A stretch of DNA of 21,267 bases from Pseudoflavonifractor intestinihominis (GCF_040096055.1 NZ_JBBMFK010000041.1:1-21267), one strand, 5' to 3'; positions 15,438 to 21,267 are shown, counted from the first letter of the stretch. Notes: a model not told the origin generated them from the letters alone. A program made the numbers and translations.

Positions 15438-15932
15438 TTACTCGTATTTGTCCAGAATCGGCCCAACCTGGTCGGGGGTGAGGCGGCCGTACACGTCGGA
15501 CCCCACCATCATGACCGGGGCCAGGCCGCAGGCGCCCACACAGCGGCAGGCGTCCAGAGAGAATTTTCCGTCGGGGGTGATGGAGCCGGGACGGATGCCC
15601 AGCTTTTTCTCCACCGCGGCAAGGATGTCCGCCGCGCCCTTGACGTAGCAGGCGGTGCCCAGGCAGACGGAGATCTGATGCCGGCCTTTGGGGTTCATGG
15701 AGAACTGCGCGTAAAACGAAGCGACGCCGTAGACCTCGGAGAGGGGAATGTCCAGCCCCTCCGCGATCATGATCTGGACCTCTTCGGGCAGGTAGCCGAA
15801 GATCTCCTGAGCGGCCTGGAGCACGGGCATGGTGGAGCCGGGCTGACCCTTGTGCTCGGCGATGACCTGACGCAGCCGTTCCTCCTGCTCAGGTGTTCCG
15901 TTGTAAGGCACAACGGTCTTGCAGTTTGGCAT
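15438..15932 (-). CDS. hndA: 2Fe-2S subunit HndA (NuoE/HydC-like)
   Basis: A 164-residue NuoE-type subunit. A helical N-terminal domain (through about 80, with YGVASFYAQFSMNPKGRH) is followed by a thioredoxin-like 2Fe-2S fold with ligands C90 and C95 (CLGTAC) and C131 and C135 (CVGAC). It supplies an electron-transfer cluster next to the HndC flavin. An upstream in-frame ATG at 15965 is possible, but the ATG at 15932 has AAGGAGG eight bases before it and matches the family start. It is the first gene of the catalytic part of the locus, with a consensus-like promoter 66 bases upstream. A GC-rich 158-base spacer separates it from the ATPase gene. Confidence 0.96.
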   Translation of the reverse strand: MPNCKTVVPYNGTPEQEERLRQVIAEHKGQPGSTMPVLQAAQEIFGYLPEEVQIMIAEGLDIPLSEVYGVASFYAQFSMNPKGRHQISVCLGTACYVKGAADILAAVEKKLGIRPGSITPDGKFSLDACRCVGACGLAPVMMVGSDVYGRLTPDQVGPILDKYE

Positions 15933-15986
15933 GTAGGTGTCCTCCTTTTTCGTATATGTTCTCAATGTGAGGCTGTATTCTGACCT

Positions 15987-15996
15987 AACATTTGTT
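15987..15996. promoter_or_regulatory. Candidate operator dyad at the hnd transcription start
   Basis: The perfect 10-base palindrome AACATTTGTT overlaps the predicted start site, where a bound protein would block initiation. A second copy of the core lies upstream at 16038-16047. Confidence 0.35.
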
Positions 15997-15997
15997 C

Positions 15998-16026
15998 ATT
16001 ATATCTAACTTTTTTGAAGGGCGCAA
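15998..16026 (-). promoter_or_regulatory. Sigma-A-type promoter of the hndA-D genes
   Basis: Minus strand TTGCGC (16026-16021), 17-base spacer, perfect TATAAT (16003-15998). The start would be near 15991, giving a leader of about 60 bases. It lies in the 143-base gap after the PHP gene and allows hnd expression apart from the upstream sensory genes. Confidence 0.7.
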
Positions 16027-16037
16027 TAGGAAATGCG

Positions 16038-16047
16038 GACAAATGTC
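16038..16047. promoter_or_regulatory. Candidate upstream operator dyad at the hnd promoter
   Basis: The perfect 10-base palindrome GACAAATGTC shares the ACA..TGT core with the dyad at 15987-15996. Centre-to-centre distance is 51 bases, about five helix turns, on either side of the promoter boxes. Confidence 0.35.
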
Positions 16048-16075
16048 AAAATTATGCCGCAAAGGGGTAGAAATT

Positions 16076-16825
16076 TTAGGATGGCAGAGGGCTGAAAGCA
16101 TTGAAATCAGGGCGTTTCAGCCATTCCAGCAGGGCGGAAGAATTTTTTTCGGCCAACTCCACCTGCTGGCAGGCGTCCATGATCTGATCCAGGTAGTGGG
16201 CGTCCGAGGCGGTGATCACCGGCAGGCCCTTCAGATCGGGCCGGTCCAGGAAATCAGGGGGGCAGGCCCGGGAGACCTCCGCAAAGGGGAAGCCCAGCCC
16301 CGGGTCCCACAGGCCCAGGTTGGAGATCAGGGAAAAGGAGGGGCGGTCGATGTGGGCGGGCCAGCAGGCTCCGCCCAGAGCCGCCACCAGGCCGGGCACC
16401 TCATAGATGCCGATGCCGGTGGCAGTGGAGAGCATCCGCCGCTCCTCCCCCAGCACCGTGTCCTCGCTGTCCATCCTTATTTGGGGACCGAAGACCCGGG
16501 GGTCGTTCTCCAGCGGCGGCAGGCGGCGGAACACCTCCGCCTCAAAGGCCAGGGCGGCGTCCAGATTGCCGAACACGCACACCACATGGACCTCCTCGGC
16601 AGTGGTCAGCTCCATGCCGGGCAGGGCGATGATGCCGTACCGCTCGGCGGCCTCACAGAAGGCGGCGCAGTTGCCCACTGTATTGTGGTCGGTGAGGGCG
16701 GCGGCCTCAATGCCCGCCAGGGCGCACATGCCCGCCAGATTGGCGGGGGTATTATCTTCAGAGCCACAGGGGGAGAGGCAGGAGTGCAGGTGGAGGTCAA
16801 AGGTAAGATTTGGGATAAAACTCAC
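16076..16825 (-). CDS. PHP-domain metal-dependent phosphoesterase
   Basis: A 249-residue cytosolic PHP-family protein. Metal-binding motifs are H12/H14 (LHLHS), D46/H47 (TDHNT), E72 (GMELTT), H80, then PAHID and SDAHY late in the sequence. Related enzymes hydrolyse small phosphoesters such as 3',5'-nucleoside bisphosphates or act on other phosphorylated substrates; the substrate here is unknown. The only possible start is the GTG at 16825, since a TGA lies just upstream in frame; its AAAGG is rather close, suggesting translational coupling to the DRTGG gene 34 bases before. Its place next to hydrogenase accessory genes hints at a signalling or dephosphorylation role. Confidence 0.88.
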   Translation of the reverse strand: MSFIPNLTFDLHLHSCLSPCGSEDNTPANLAGMCALAGIEAAALTDHNTVGNCAAFCEAAERYGIIALPGMELTTAEEVHVVCVFGNLDAALAFEAEVFRRLPPLENDPRVFGPQIRMDSEDTVLGEERRMLSTATGIGIYEVPGLVAALGGACWPAHIDRPSFSLISNLGLWDPGLGFPFAEVSRACPPDFLDRPDLKGLPVITASDAHYLDQIMDACQQVELAEKNSSALLEWLKRPDFNAFSPLPS

Positions 16826-16859
16826 CGCCTTTCAGCAGCCGGACAGCGGTGGCCTGCCG

Positions 16860-17186
16860 TCACAGCAGGCCGTTTACCGCCGCGGCCAGGGCAAAGGTGC
16901 CCTTGTCGGAGCCCAGCAGGTTGACTTCCTGCTCTTTTGCCCGGGACAGGAGGGCCTGGTCGGGGGTGACGCCTTCAGACAGGATGACACAGGCCACGTC
17001 GGCCATCAGGGCCACGGCGGCCACGTTCTGATTGGACATGATGGTGATCCAGCAGTCCCCGGCAGTGGCCCGGCCCATGACCCAGCTGAGCAGGTCGCCG
17101 GCGTAGCCGCCGGTGACCGGCGCGTCGGGGGCGGGGAGGGCGAATTCCGTCAGGGACAGGGCAGCGGACAGCTCTTTTACGGTCAT
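16860..17186 (-). CDS. DRTGG-domain protein (copy 2)
   Basis: A 108-residue soluble protein resembling the DRTGG domain, a small alpha/beta fold also found in phosphotransacetylase and CBS-domain proteins. Typical stretches are VTGGYAGDLLSWVMGRA (after about residue 24) and CWITIMSNQNVAAVAL, with a late GVTPDQALLSRAKEQEV. No catalytic residues are obvious; a ligand or nucleotide sensor, or an adaptor for a kinase, is possible. A longer frame begins at 17210, but the ATG at 17186 has GCGAGGTT upstream and is preferred. It sits 39 bases after the HydS-like gene and 34 before the PHP gene in one transcript. Confidence 0.78.
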   Translation of the reverse strand: MTVKELSAALSLTEFALPAPDAPVTGGYAGDLLSWVMGRATAGDCWITIMSNQNVAAVALMADVACVILSEGVTPDQALLSRAKEQEVNLLGSDKGTFALAAAVNGLL

Positions 17187-17225
17187 GGGAACAACCTCGC
17201 TTCCTGGCATAGAATAGGTGAGGGG

Positions 17226-18560
17226 TCACTTCTTGTGTCCGTGGGGCGGCGGGTCCTTCTTGTGGCGGAAGGGGGCGGGCAGGTACTCGTCGGCGTCGGA
17301 GGAACCGGCCATGTACTGCATCCGCTCCCGCATCTTGAAGATGCAGTCCTCCTCGCTGGCCCGGCCCAGTACCACGTCCTCGGCAAAGGCCCGGCAGGAG
17401 GGGGCGCCGCAGGAGCCGCAGTGGAGCCCGGGCAGCTGCTGCTCCAGGGCCTCGATCTTGGCCAGCTTATCCATGGCGGCCGCCCGGTCCTGGTCCAGCA
17501 CGAACACGGGGACATACTGCAACTCGTAGTCAAACTTTACCACGTCCCGGTCCTCGCCCTTGAAGGTGAACCGGTTGCGGGACACAGGCAGACCCTTCAT
17601 CAGCTTTTTGATGCGCATCCGGGCGCCGTAGGGGTTCTCCACCGTCAGACAGCCCCCCACGCACCCCTGGACGCAGGCGTTGAGCTCGATGAAGTCGGCC
17701 TCAGGCAGACGGCCGTCCTCGATCTCCTCCAACATGCGGATCACGTTGGAGATGCCGTCCACCGCCACATACCGCTCGCCCATCCGGGCGGCGGACTCGC
17801 CGCCGCAGTAGGACCAGCCCACGCCCATGATGCCCGAGGAGGACAGGGGCCGCAGCTCCTTGCCCCGCAGCTTCTTCATGGCGCTCAGGAGGCGCAGGTA
17901 CACGTCCCGGATGGCAAAGGCCCCGTCCAGCACAGGGTGATTGAGCCCGTCGGGGGTGAGGGCGGCGGTGACCTTGGAGGAGCAGGGCACGATGGAGAAC
18001 ACCCCGATCTCCTCCGGCTTCAGGCCGGTCTTCTCCACCGCCTCCCGGCGGGCCAGAATGGCGGCCAGCTCCACCGGCGTGATCACCGGCGCGATGTTGG
18101 GGATGAGCTTGGGGAAGCGCATGCGGATGAGGCGCAGCACCGTGGGACAGGCGGAGCTGATCTGGGGCATGACCCGCTCCACGCCGCCGGTGATGCACTG
18201 GCGCTGGTAGTCGCTGATGAGCTCGGCGGCCTTGGAGACCTCGTACACGTCGTGAAAGCCGATCTCCAGCAGGCCGTTGAGAATGATGTCGATGTCGTCC
18301 ATGTTGTGGAACTGGCCGTACAGGGCCGGCTCCGGCAGGGCCACGCAGTAGCGGAATTTCTTCAGCATGTCCAGCGGGTCGCTGATGGACTTGATGGCCT
18401 TGTGGGGGCACACCTGGATGCACACGCCGCAGTCGATGCAGCGGGCGTTGAGGATGGCGGCCTTGCCGTTGCGCACCCGGATGGCCTCGGTGGGGCAGCT
18501 CTTGATGCAGGTGGTGCAGCCACGGCAGCGCTTGTACTCCAGGACAACAGAGTGCTTCAA
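17226..18560 (-). CDS. hydS: HydS-like putative sensory [FeFe]-hydrogenase
   Basis: A 444-residue protein. An N-terminal ferredoxin pair (C12/15/18/22, C41/44/47/51) precedes an H-cluster domain, followed by a C-terminal 4Fe-4S domain (C381, C384, C389, C406) of the type seen in RnfB and corrinoid proteins. All H-cluster ligands can be placed: C138 (SSACP), C193 (VPCSSK), C296 and C300 (ACVQGC). The proton-relay Cys of catalytic enzymes is Ala137, and the GGGQP end is replaced (GGCLTVENP). This is the pattern of group D HydS proteins, thought to sense H2 or redox state rather than turn over fast. I chose TTG 18560: GGAGG is eight bases upstream, whereas the in-frame GTG at 18569 overlaps it. 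It lies between a membrane protein gene and a DRTGG gene. Confidence 0.88.
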   Translation of the reverse strand: MKHSVVLEYKRCRGCTTCIKSCPTEAIRVRNGKAAILNARCIDCGVCIQVCPHKAIKSISDPLDMLKKFRYCVALPEPALYGQFHNMDDIDIILNGLLEIGFHDVYEVSKAAELISDYQRQCITGGVERVMPQISSACPTVLRLIRMRFPKLIPNIAPVITPVELAAILARREAVEKTGLKPEEIGVFSIVPCSSKVTAALTPDGLNHPVLDGAFAIRDVYLRLLSAMKKLRGKELRPLSSSGIMGVGWSYCGGESAARMGERYVAVDGISNVIRMLEEIEDGRLPEADFIELNACVQGCVGGCLTVENPYGARMRIKKLMKGLPVSRNRFTFKGEDRDVVKFDYELQYVPVFVLDQDRAAAMDKLAKIEALEQQLPGLHCGSCGAPSCRAFAEDVVLGRASEEDCIFKMRERMQYMAGSSDADEYLPAPFRHKKDPPPHGHKK

Positions 18561-18609
18561 TTCATTCACCTCCGAAGGTTGGGGAGACAGGCTCCCCGGC
18601 GGGCGGCAG

Positions 18610-18840
18610 TCATGTCAGCTTCCGCTTGACCAGCCGCCGGAGGACGAGAAGGACGAGAACGATAACCGCCGTAAACAGCCCGTTCACCACAATGGAGAGG
18701 TACCAGGGGGCGGACTGTACGGCGAACAGGTCGCGATAGGCGTAGTACTCATAGCAGCGCCAGAGGCTGCTGCCGATGAACACGCCCACAAAAGCCCACA
18801 GGGCGATGTGCAGGAAATTATATACTTTTTTCCACATCAT
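18610..18840 (-). CDS. Small two-helix membrane protein, function unknown
   Basis: A 76-residue hydrophobic protein with two predicted membrane segments (about 8-28, HIALWAFVGVFIG, and 46-66, LSIVVNGLFTAVIVLVLLVL) and a basic C-terminus (RRLVKRKLT) likely on the cytoplasmic side. I do not recognise a family. It begins with two consecutive ATGs; GAGG just upstream favours the second (18837) slightly. The gap to the upstream ATPase stop is only about nine bases, so the two are translationally linked. It may be a membrane partner of the signalling proteins, but nothing in the sequence proves it. Confidence 0.75.
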   Translation of the reverse strand: MMWKKVYNFLHIALWAFVGVFIGSSLWRCYEYYAYRDLFAVQSAPWYLSIVVNGLFTAVIVLVLLVLRRLVKRKLT

Positions 18841-18849
18841 GTTTCCTCA

Positions 18850-19269
18850 TTACAGGTTGAACCGCATGGTCACGGTGGTGCCCACGCCCAGGGTGGTGTC
18901 GATCTTCATCTCGTCGGAGTAGCGCTTCATGTTGGGCAGGCCCATGCCCGCGCCAAAGCCCAGGTCCCGGGCGATCTCGCCGGCGGTGGAGAAGCCCTCC
19001 TCCATGGCCTGGTCCACGTCGGGGATGCCCGGGCCGGAGTCGATCATACGGATGGTGATGTGGTCCATGGCGATCTCCACCTCGGCCCGGCCGCCGTCGG
19101 CGTGGATGACCATGTTGATCTCGCCCTCGTACATGCAGATGGCCGCCCGGCGGATGGTCTCCTGGGGCAGGTCCAGCTTCTTGAGGGCCATTTTCATCTT
19201 GCTGGAGGCCTCGCCGGCGCTGATCAGATCGCCGCCCTCCACGTGATAGGTCAGTTTGATGGGCTCCAC
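18850..19269 (-). CDS. RsbT/RsbW-like serine kinase-type ATPase
   Basis: A 139-residue stand-alone GHKL ATPase of the anti-sigma/RsbT type. The N box has E48 and N52 (YEGEINMVIHADGG), the G1 box is DSGPGIPD (77-84) and the G2 lid is GAGMGLPNMKR (106-116). Relatives phosphorylate a Ser/Thr on an antagonist or bind a sigma factor or phosphatase. No STAS-domain antagonist or sigma factor is encoded nearby, so the partner is unknown. The start is GTG 19269, chosen for GAGGGGGG nine bases upstream. It lies four bases after the DRTGG gene. Confidence 0.9.
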   Translation of the reverse strand: MEPIKLTYHVEGGDLISAGEASSKMKMALKKLDLPQETIRRAAICMYEGEINMVIHADGGRAEVEIAMDHITIRMIDSGPGIPDVDQAMEEGFSTAGEIARDLGFGAGMGLPNMKRYSDEMKIDTTLGVGTTVTMRFNL

Positions 19270-19273
19270 AGCG

Positions 19274-19615
19274 TCAGTCCCCCCTCAGTCCGTTGAGATA
19301 GAGCAGCCCGCAGGCGTCGTACATCCGCCTGGGCGAGCGCATGACCACAATGTCCCGGGCCTGAGCCAGCCTCAGGATGGACTCGTCCGGCATCTTGCCC
19401 CGGACAAAGACGATGCACTTCATGTCCAGCATCTCGGCCGTGCGCACCACCTGGGGGTTCACCAGGCCGGTGAGCAGCAGGGCCTGGTCCTTGACATAGG
19501 CCAGCACGTCGCTCATAAAGTCGCTTCCGCAGGCGGCCAGGACCTCCCGGTCCAGGTGTTCTTCACCGGAGAGCACTGTGGCGTCCAGAATCTCCCTGAT
19601 GGTACTGAGTTTCAT
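19274..19615 (-). CDS. DRTGG-domain protein (copy 1)
   Basis: A 113-residue soluble protein with a DRTGG-type domain: GSDFMSDVLAYV (30-41), LLLTGLVNPQVVRTAEMLD and IVFVRGKMP follow the usual order. It is clearly different from copy 2 at 16860-17186. It starts the upstream part of the hydrogenase locus at ATG 19615 with CGGAGG before it, and an extended -10 promoter further up. The next gene, an RsbT-like ATPase, begins four bases after its stop, so a stable protein pair is likely. Role as ligand sensor is inferred from fold only. Confidence 0.82.
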   Translation of the reverse strand: MKLSTIREILDATVLSGEEHLDREVLAACGSDFMSDVLAYVKDQALLLTGLVNPQVVRTAEMLDMKCIVFVRGKMPDESILRLAQARDIVVMRSPRRMYDACGLLYLNGLRGD

Positions 19616-19675
19616 AGGCGAGCCTCCGTTCTAAGCCATAGTAGTAGGCAGAGTGACAGAAAATGATCTTCAAAC

Positions 19676-19704
19676 ATTATAACATGATGGGCAAAAAAGC
19701 GAAA
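19676..19704 (-). promoter_or_regulatory. Extended -10 promoter of the sensory/hydrogenase locus
   Basis: Minus strand TGT followed by a perfect TATAAT (19681-19676), an extended -10 box, with only a weak -35 (TTTCGC) at 17 bases. The start would be near 19669, with a leader of about 55 bases before the DRTGG gene. Confidence 0.6.
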
Positions 19705-19767
19705 GCAATGTTGTAAAATTCACAAAGAGCCGCAGAGCGTGTCCGCCTGATTTGGACGTTTGTATCA

Positions 19768-19796
19768 TTGACAGAGACGCTGCACTCGGCTATAAT
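19768..19796 (+). promoter_or_regulatory. Consensus sigma-A promoter of serC
   Basis: TTGACA (19768-19773), 17-base spacer, TATAAT (19791-19796): a perfect consensus. Transcription would begin near 19803, giving a leader of about 140 bases before the serC start. So strong a promoter fits control by attenuation downstream. Confidence 0.88.
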
Positions 19797-19824
19797 AGTT
19801 TTAATACTTTACAGGACTAAAGCA

Positions 19825-19880
19825 ACGGCCACGGAGTGCCGTGGCCCACAGAAGGGCCGCGGTCTTCTGCGGCCGTTTTT
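19825..19880 (+). promoter_or_regulatory. Attenuator-like leader of serC
   Basis: The leader contains a perfect 8-bp hairpin (19827-19834 with 19839-19846), then a terminator-like 6-bp GC stem (19855-19860 with 19869-19874) followed by G and five T (19876-19880). Competing pairings exist: ACGGCC 19825-19830 with GGCCGT 19871-19876, and AGAAG 19850-19854 with CTTCT 19864-19868. I see no T-box GGTGG motif and recognise no riboswitch class. Confidence 0.55.
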
Positions 19881-19944
19881 CGTCCTTTGAGTATGCCGTG
19901 TGCCCGGTGGGCGGACGGCAAAACACATTTTAGGAGGGTGTCCA

Positions 19945-21027
19945 ATGTCAGATCGCGTGTACAACTTTTCCGCAGGTCCGTCCATGCTGCCGCTGGAAGT
20001 GCTTCAGCGCGCCGGTGCCGAAATCACCAACTATCAGGGATCAGGCATGTCAGTGATGGAGATGAGTCACCGATCTAAGGTTTTCCTGAAGATTTTTGAG
20101 GACACCCAGGCCCGCTTCCGCAAGCTGTTTCAGGTGCCCGACAACTACAAGATCCTCTTCCTCCAGGGCGGCGCCTCCACCCAGTTCTCCATGGTGCCCC
20201 TGAACCTGATCGGCAAGACCGGAAAGGCCGACTATGCCGTCACCGGCAACTTCGCCAACATCGCCTATAAGGAGGCCCAGAAGTACGGCCAGATCAGCCT
20301 GGCCGCCTCCTCCGCCGACAAGAACCACACCTATATCCCCGCCCAGGACCAGCTGAAGCTGGACCCGGAGGCCAGCTACTTCTACTACTGCGCCAACAAC
20401 ACCATCTACGGCACCGAGTGGCAGTACGTGCCTGAAACCGGCGACGTGCCCCTGGTGTGCGACATGTCCTCCGACATCCTCTCCCGCCCGGTGGACGTGA
20501 GCAAGTACGGCATCATCTTCGCCGGCGCCCAGAAGAACATGGCCCCCGCCGGCCTGACCGTGGCCATTGTGCGGGAGGATCTGGCCGGCCATGAGCTGCC
20601 CTACACCCCGCTGATGATGAACTACAAGACCATGATCGACAAGGACTCCATGTACAACACGCCCCCCTGCTGGTGCATCTACATGCTGGGTCTGGTGCTG
20701 GAGTGGCTGGAGGGCCAGGGCGGCGTGCCCGGCATGGAGGCCATCAAGCACGGCAAGGCGGCCATGCTCTACGACGTCATCGACAACTCCCGCCTGTTCA
20801 CCTGCGCCGTGGAAAAGGACTCCCGCTCCGATATGAACGTGGTCTTCCGCACCGGCAACGACGAGCTGGACGCCAAGTTCGTCAAGGAGTCCACTGCCGC
20901 CGGCTTTACCAACCTGAAGGGCCACCGCTCCGTGGGCGGTATGCGGGCATCCATCTACAATGCCATGCCGGTAGAGGGCGTGGAGAAGCTGTGCGACTTT
21001 ATTAAAGCCTTCGACAAGAGCAACTGA
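19945..21027 (+). CDS. serC: Phosphoserine aminotransferase SerC
   Basis: A 360-residue PLP enzyme that converts 3-phosphohydroxypyruvate and glutamate to phosphoserine and 2-oxoglutarate in serine synthesis. The start NFSAGPSMLP (7-16), MEMSHRS (38-44), the phosphate/PLP loop LQGGASTQF (73-81) and the PLP lysine K197 (GAQKNMAPAG) are all present, with the C-terminal HRSVGGMRASIYNAM. Length is normal. The ATG at 19945 is chosen over an upstream in-frame ATG at 19900 because AGGAGGG lies just before it and it matches the family start. It has a consensus promoter and an attenuator-like leader. serA often follows, but the window ends first. The last 42 bases of the gene are repeated at the right end of the window. 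Confidence 0.97.
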   Translation: MSDRVYNFSAGPSMLPLEVLQRAGAEITNYQGSGMSVMEMSHRSKVFLKIFEDTQARFRKLFQVPDNYKILFLQGGASTQFSMVPLNLIGKTGKADYAVTGNFANIAYKEAQKYGQISLAASSADKNHTYIPAQDQLKLDPEASYFYYCANNTIYGTEWQYVPETGDVPLVCDMSSDILSRPVDVSKYGIIFAGAQKNMAPAGLTVAIVREDLAGHELPYTPLMMNYKTMIDKDSMYNTPPCWCIYMLGLVLEWLEGQGGVPGMEAIKHGKAAMLYDVIDNSRLFTCAVEKDSRSDMNVVFRTGNDELDAKFVKESTAAGFTNLKGHRSVGGMRASIYNAMPVEGVEKLCDFIKAFDKSN

Positions 21028-21061
21028 ACCCGGGAGCACAGCTTCTCCACGGGGTCCCGCA
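20986..21061 (+). repeat. 76-bp direct repeat, copy 1 (serC 3' end)
   Basis: Covers the last 42 bases of serC and 34 bases beyond. It is identical over its whole length to 21192-21267; the base before it differs between the copies (G here, A there). Offset between copies is 206 bases. Confidence 0.97.
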
Positions 21062-21069
21062 AGGCGGGG

Positions 21070-21140
21070 CGCGGCTGAGCCGCGTTCAAGCATTTTGGCC
21101 GGAGGCCAAAATCTTGCCGCAGGGCGGATTCACTCCGCCC
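21070..21140 (+). other. Three consecutive hairpins downstream of serC
   Basis: Stems at 21070-21075/21079-21084 (6 bp), 21092-21100/21104-21112 (9 bp, ATTTTGGCC with GGCCAAAAT) and 21122-21128/21134-21140 (7 bp). None has a T run of five or more, so they are weak terminators at best. A 13-bp hairpin with two G-T pairs follows (21161-21173 with 21177-21189). Confidence 0.6.
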
Positions 21141-21191
21141 GAGGAGGTAAAATCAGGGGTCCCCGGGAAAGGCGCAGCCTTTTCTGGGGGA

Positions 21192-21267
21192 AAGCTGTGC
21201 GACTTTATTAAAGCCTTCGACAAGAGCAACTGAACCCGGGAGCACAGCTTCTCCACGGGGTCCCGCA
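21192..21267 (+). repeat. 76-bp direct repeat, copy 2, running to the window end
   Basis: Exact copy of 20986-21061 ending at the final base. It carries the end of serC without the rest of the gene. It may be a tandem duplication or an assembly overlap. Confidence 0.97.

Noticed and set aside
15933..16075. Terminator after the PHP gene
   Set aside because: Only a 5-bp stem with a large loop (TGCGG with CCGCA) is present and no T run follows; read-through from the sensory genes into hndA is likely.
19797..19944. T-box riboswitch for serine control of serC
   Set aside because: The leader lacks the conserved T-box GGTGG sequence and a specifier stem I could identify; kept only as an attenuator-like leader.
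19893..19944. Leader peptide in the serC leader starting at ATG 19893
   Set aside because: No ribosome binding site, no run of serine codons, and the frame runs into serC out of phase.
20050..21093. A 347-codon minus-strand open frame opposite serC
   Set aside because: Shadow of serC, without a ribosome binding site or recognisable domain.
1..21267. CRISPR array, tRNA or rRNA genes, insertion sequence
   Set aside because: No regularly spaced repeats, no cloverleaf or CCA-ended tRNA pattern in the gaps, and no transposase-like protein was seen.

Overview
The window looks like a GC-rich anaerobic Firmicute of the class Clostridia, most likely an Oscillospiraceae gut bacterium of the Flavonifractor/Lawsonibacter/Pseudoflavonifractor kind. 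This is inferred from the gene families, strong AGGAGG-type ribosome binding sites, a clostridial-type [FeFe]-hydrogenase locus and high GC; no 16S gene is present. Almost everything is on the minus strand. Only serC at the right end, and a gene fragment at the left end, are on the plus strand.

Layout, left to right. (1) 1-177: 3' end of an unrecognised plus-strand gene, closed by a 19-bp perfect hairpin. (2) 261-3454 (minus): an equivalent of the Bacillus yabM-yabN-yabO block: MOP-family lipid/polysaccharide flippase, MazG, the DNA-binding protein HU inserted in the block, and RqcP (S4 domain, ribosome quality control). (3) 3510-6205 (minus): a zinc-ribbon coiled-coil protein, purine nucleoside phosphorylase and an MTA/SAH-type deaminase, i.e. 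nucleoside salvage. (4) 6418-10474 (minus): two paralogous Crp/Fnr-fold regulators on either side of a secreted, S-layer-anchored 5'-nucleotidase. (5) 10671-19615 (minus): an eleven-gene hydrogenase locus. Reading with transcription it runs DRTGG protein, RsbT-like ATPase, small membrane protein, HydS-like [FeFe]-hydrogenase, second DRTGG protein, PHP phosphoesterase, then an internal promoter, HndA, a second ATPase, HndB, HndC, HndD and a strong terminator. (6) 19616-19944: divergent promoter region with an attenuator-like leader for serC. (7) 19945-21027: serC. (8) 21028-21267: hairpin-rich spacer and an exact 76-bp repeat of the serC 3' end running to the last base.

How the parts may work together. 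HndABCD is the soluble NAD(P)H/ferredoxin-linked [FeFe]-hydrogenase that disposes of fermentation electrons as H2. The upstream genes look like a sensory arm: a second hydrogenase-fold protein that keeps the H-cluster cysteines but has Ala at the proton-relay Cys, together with kinase-like ATPases and DRTGG proteins. I infer an H2/redox-sensing circuit controlling the catalytic enzyme. The surface nucleotidase, phosphorylase and deaminase suggest scavenging of extracellular nucleotides. The best candidates for undescribed biology are the sensory module, the paired dyads at the hnd promoter, and the serC leader.
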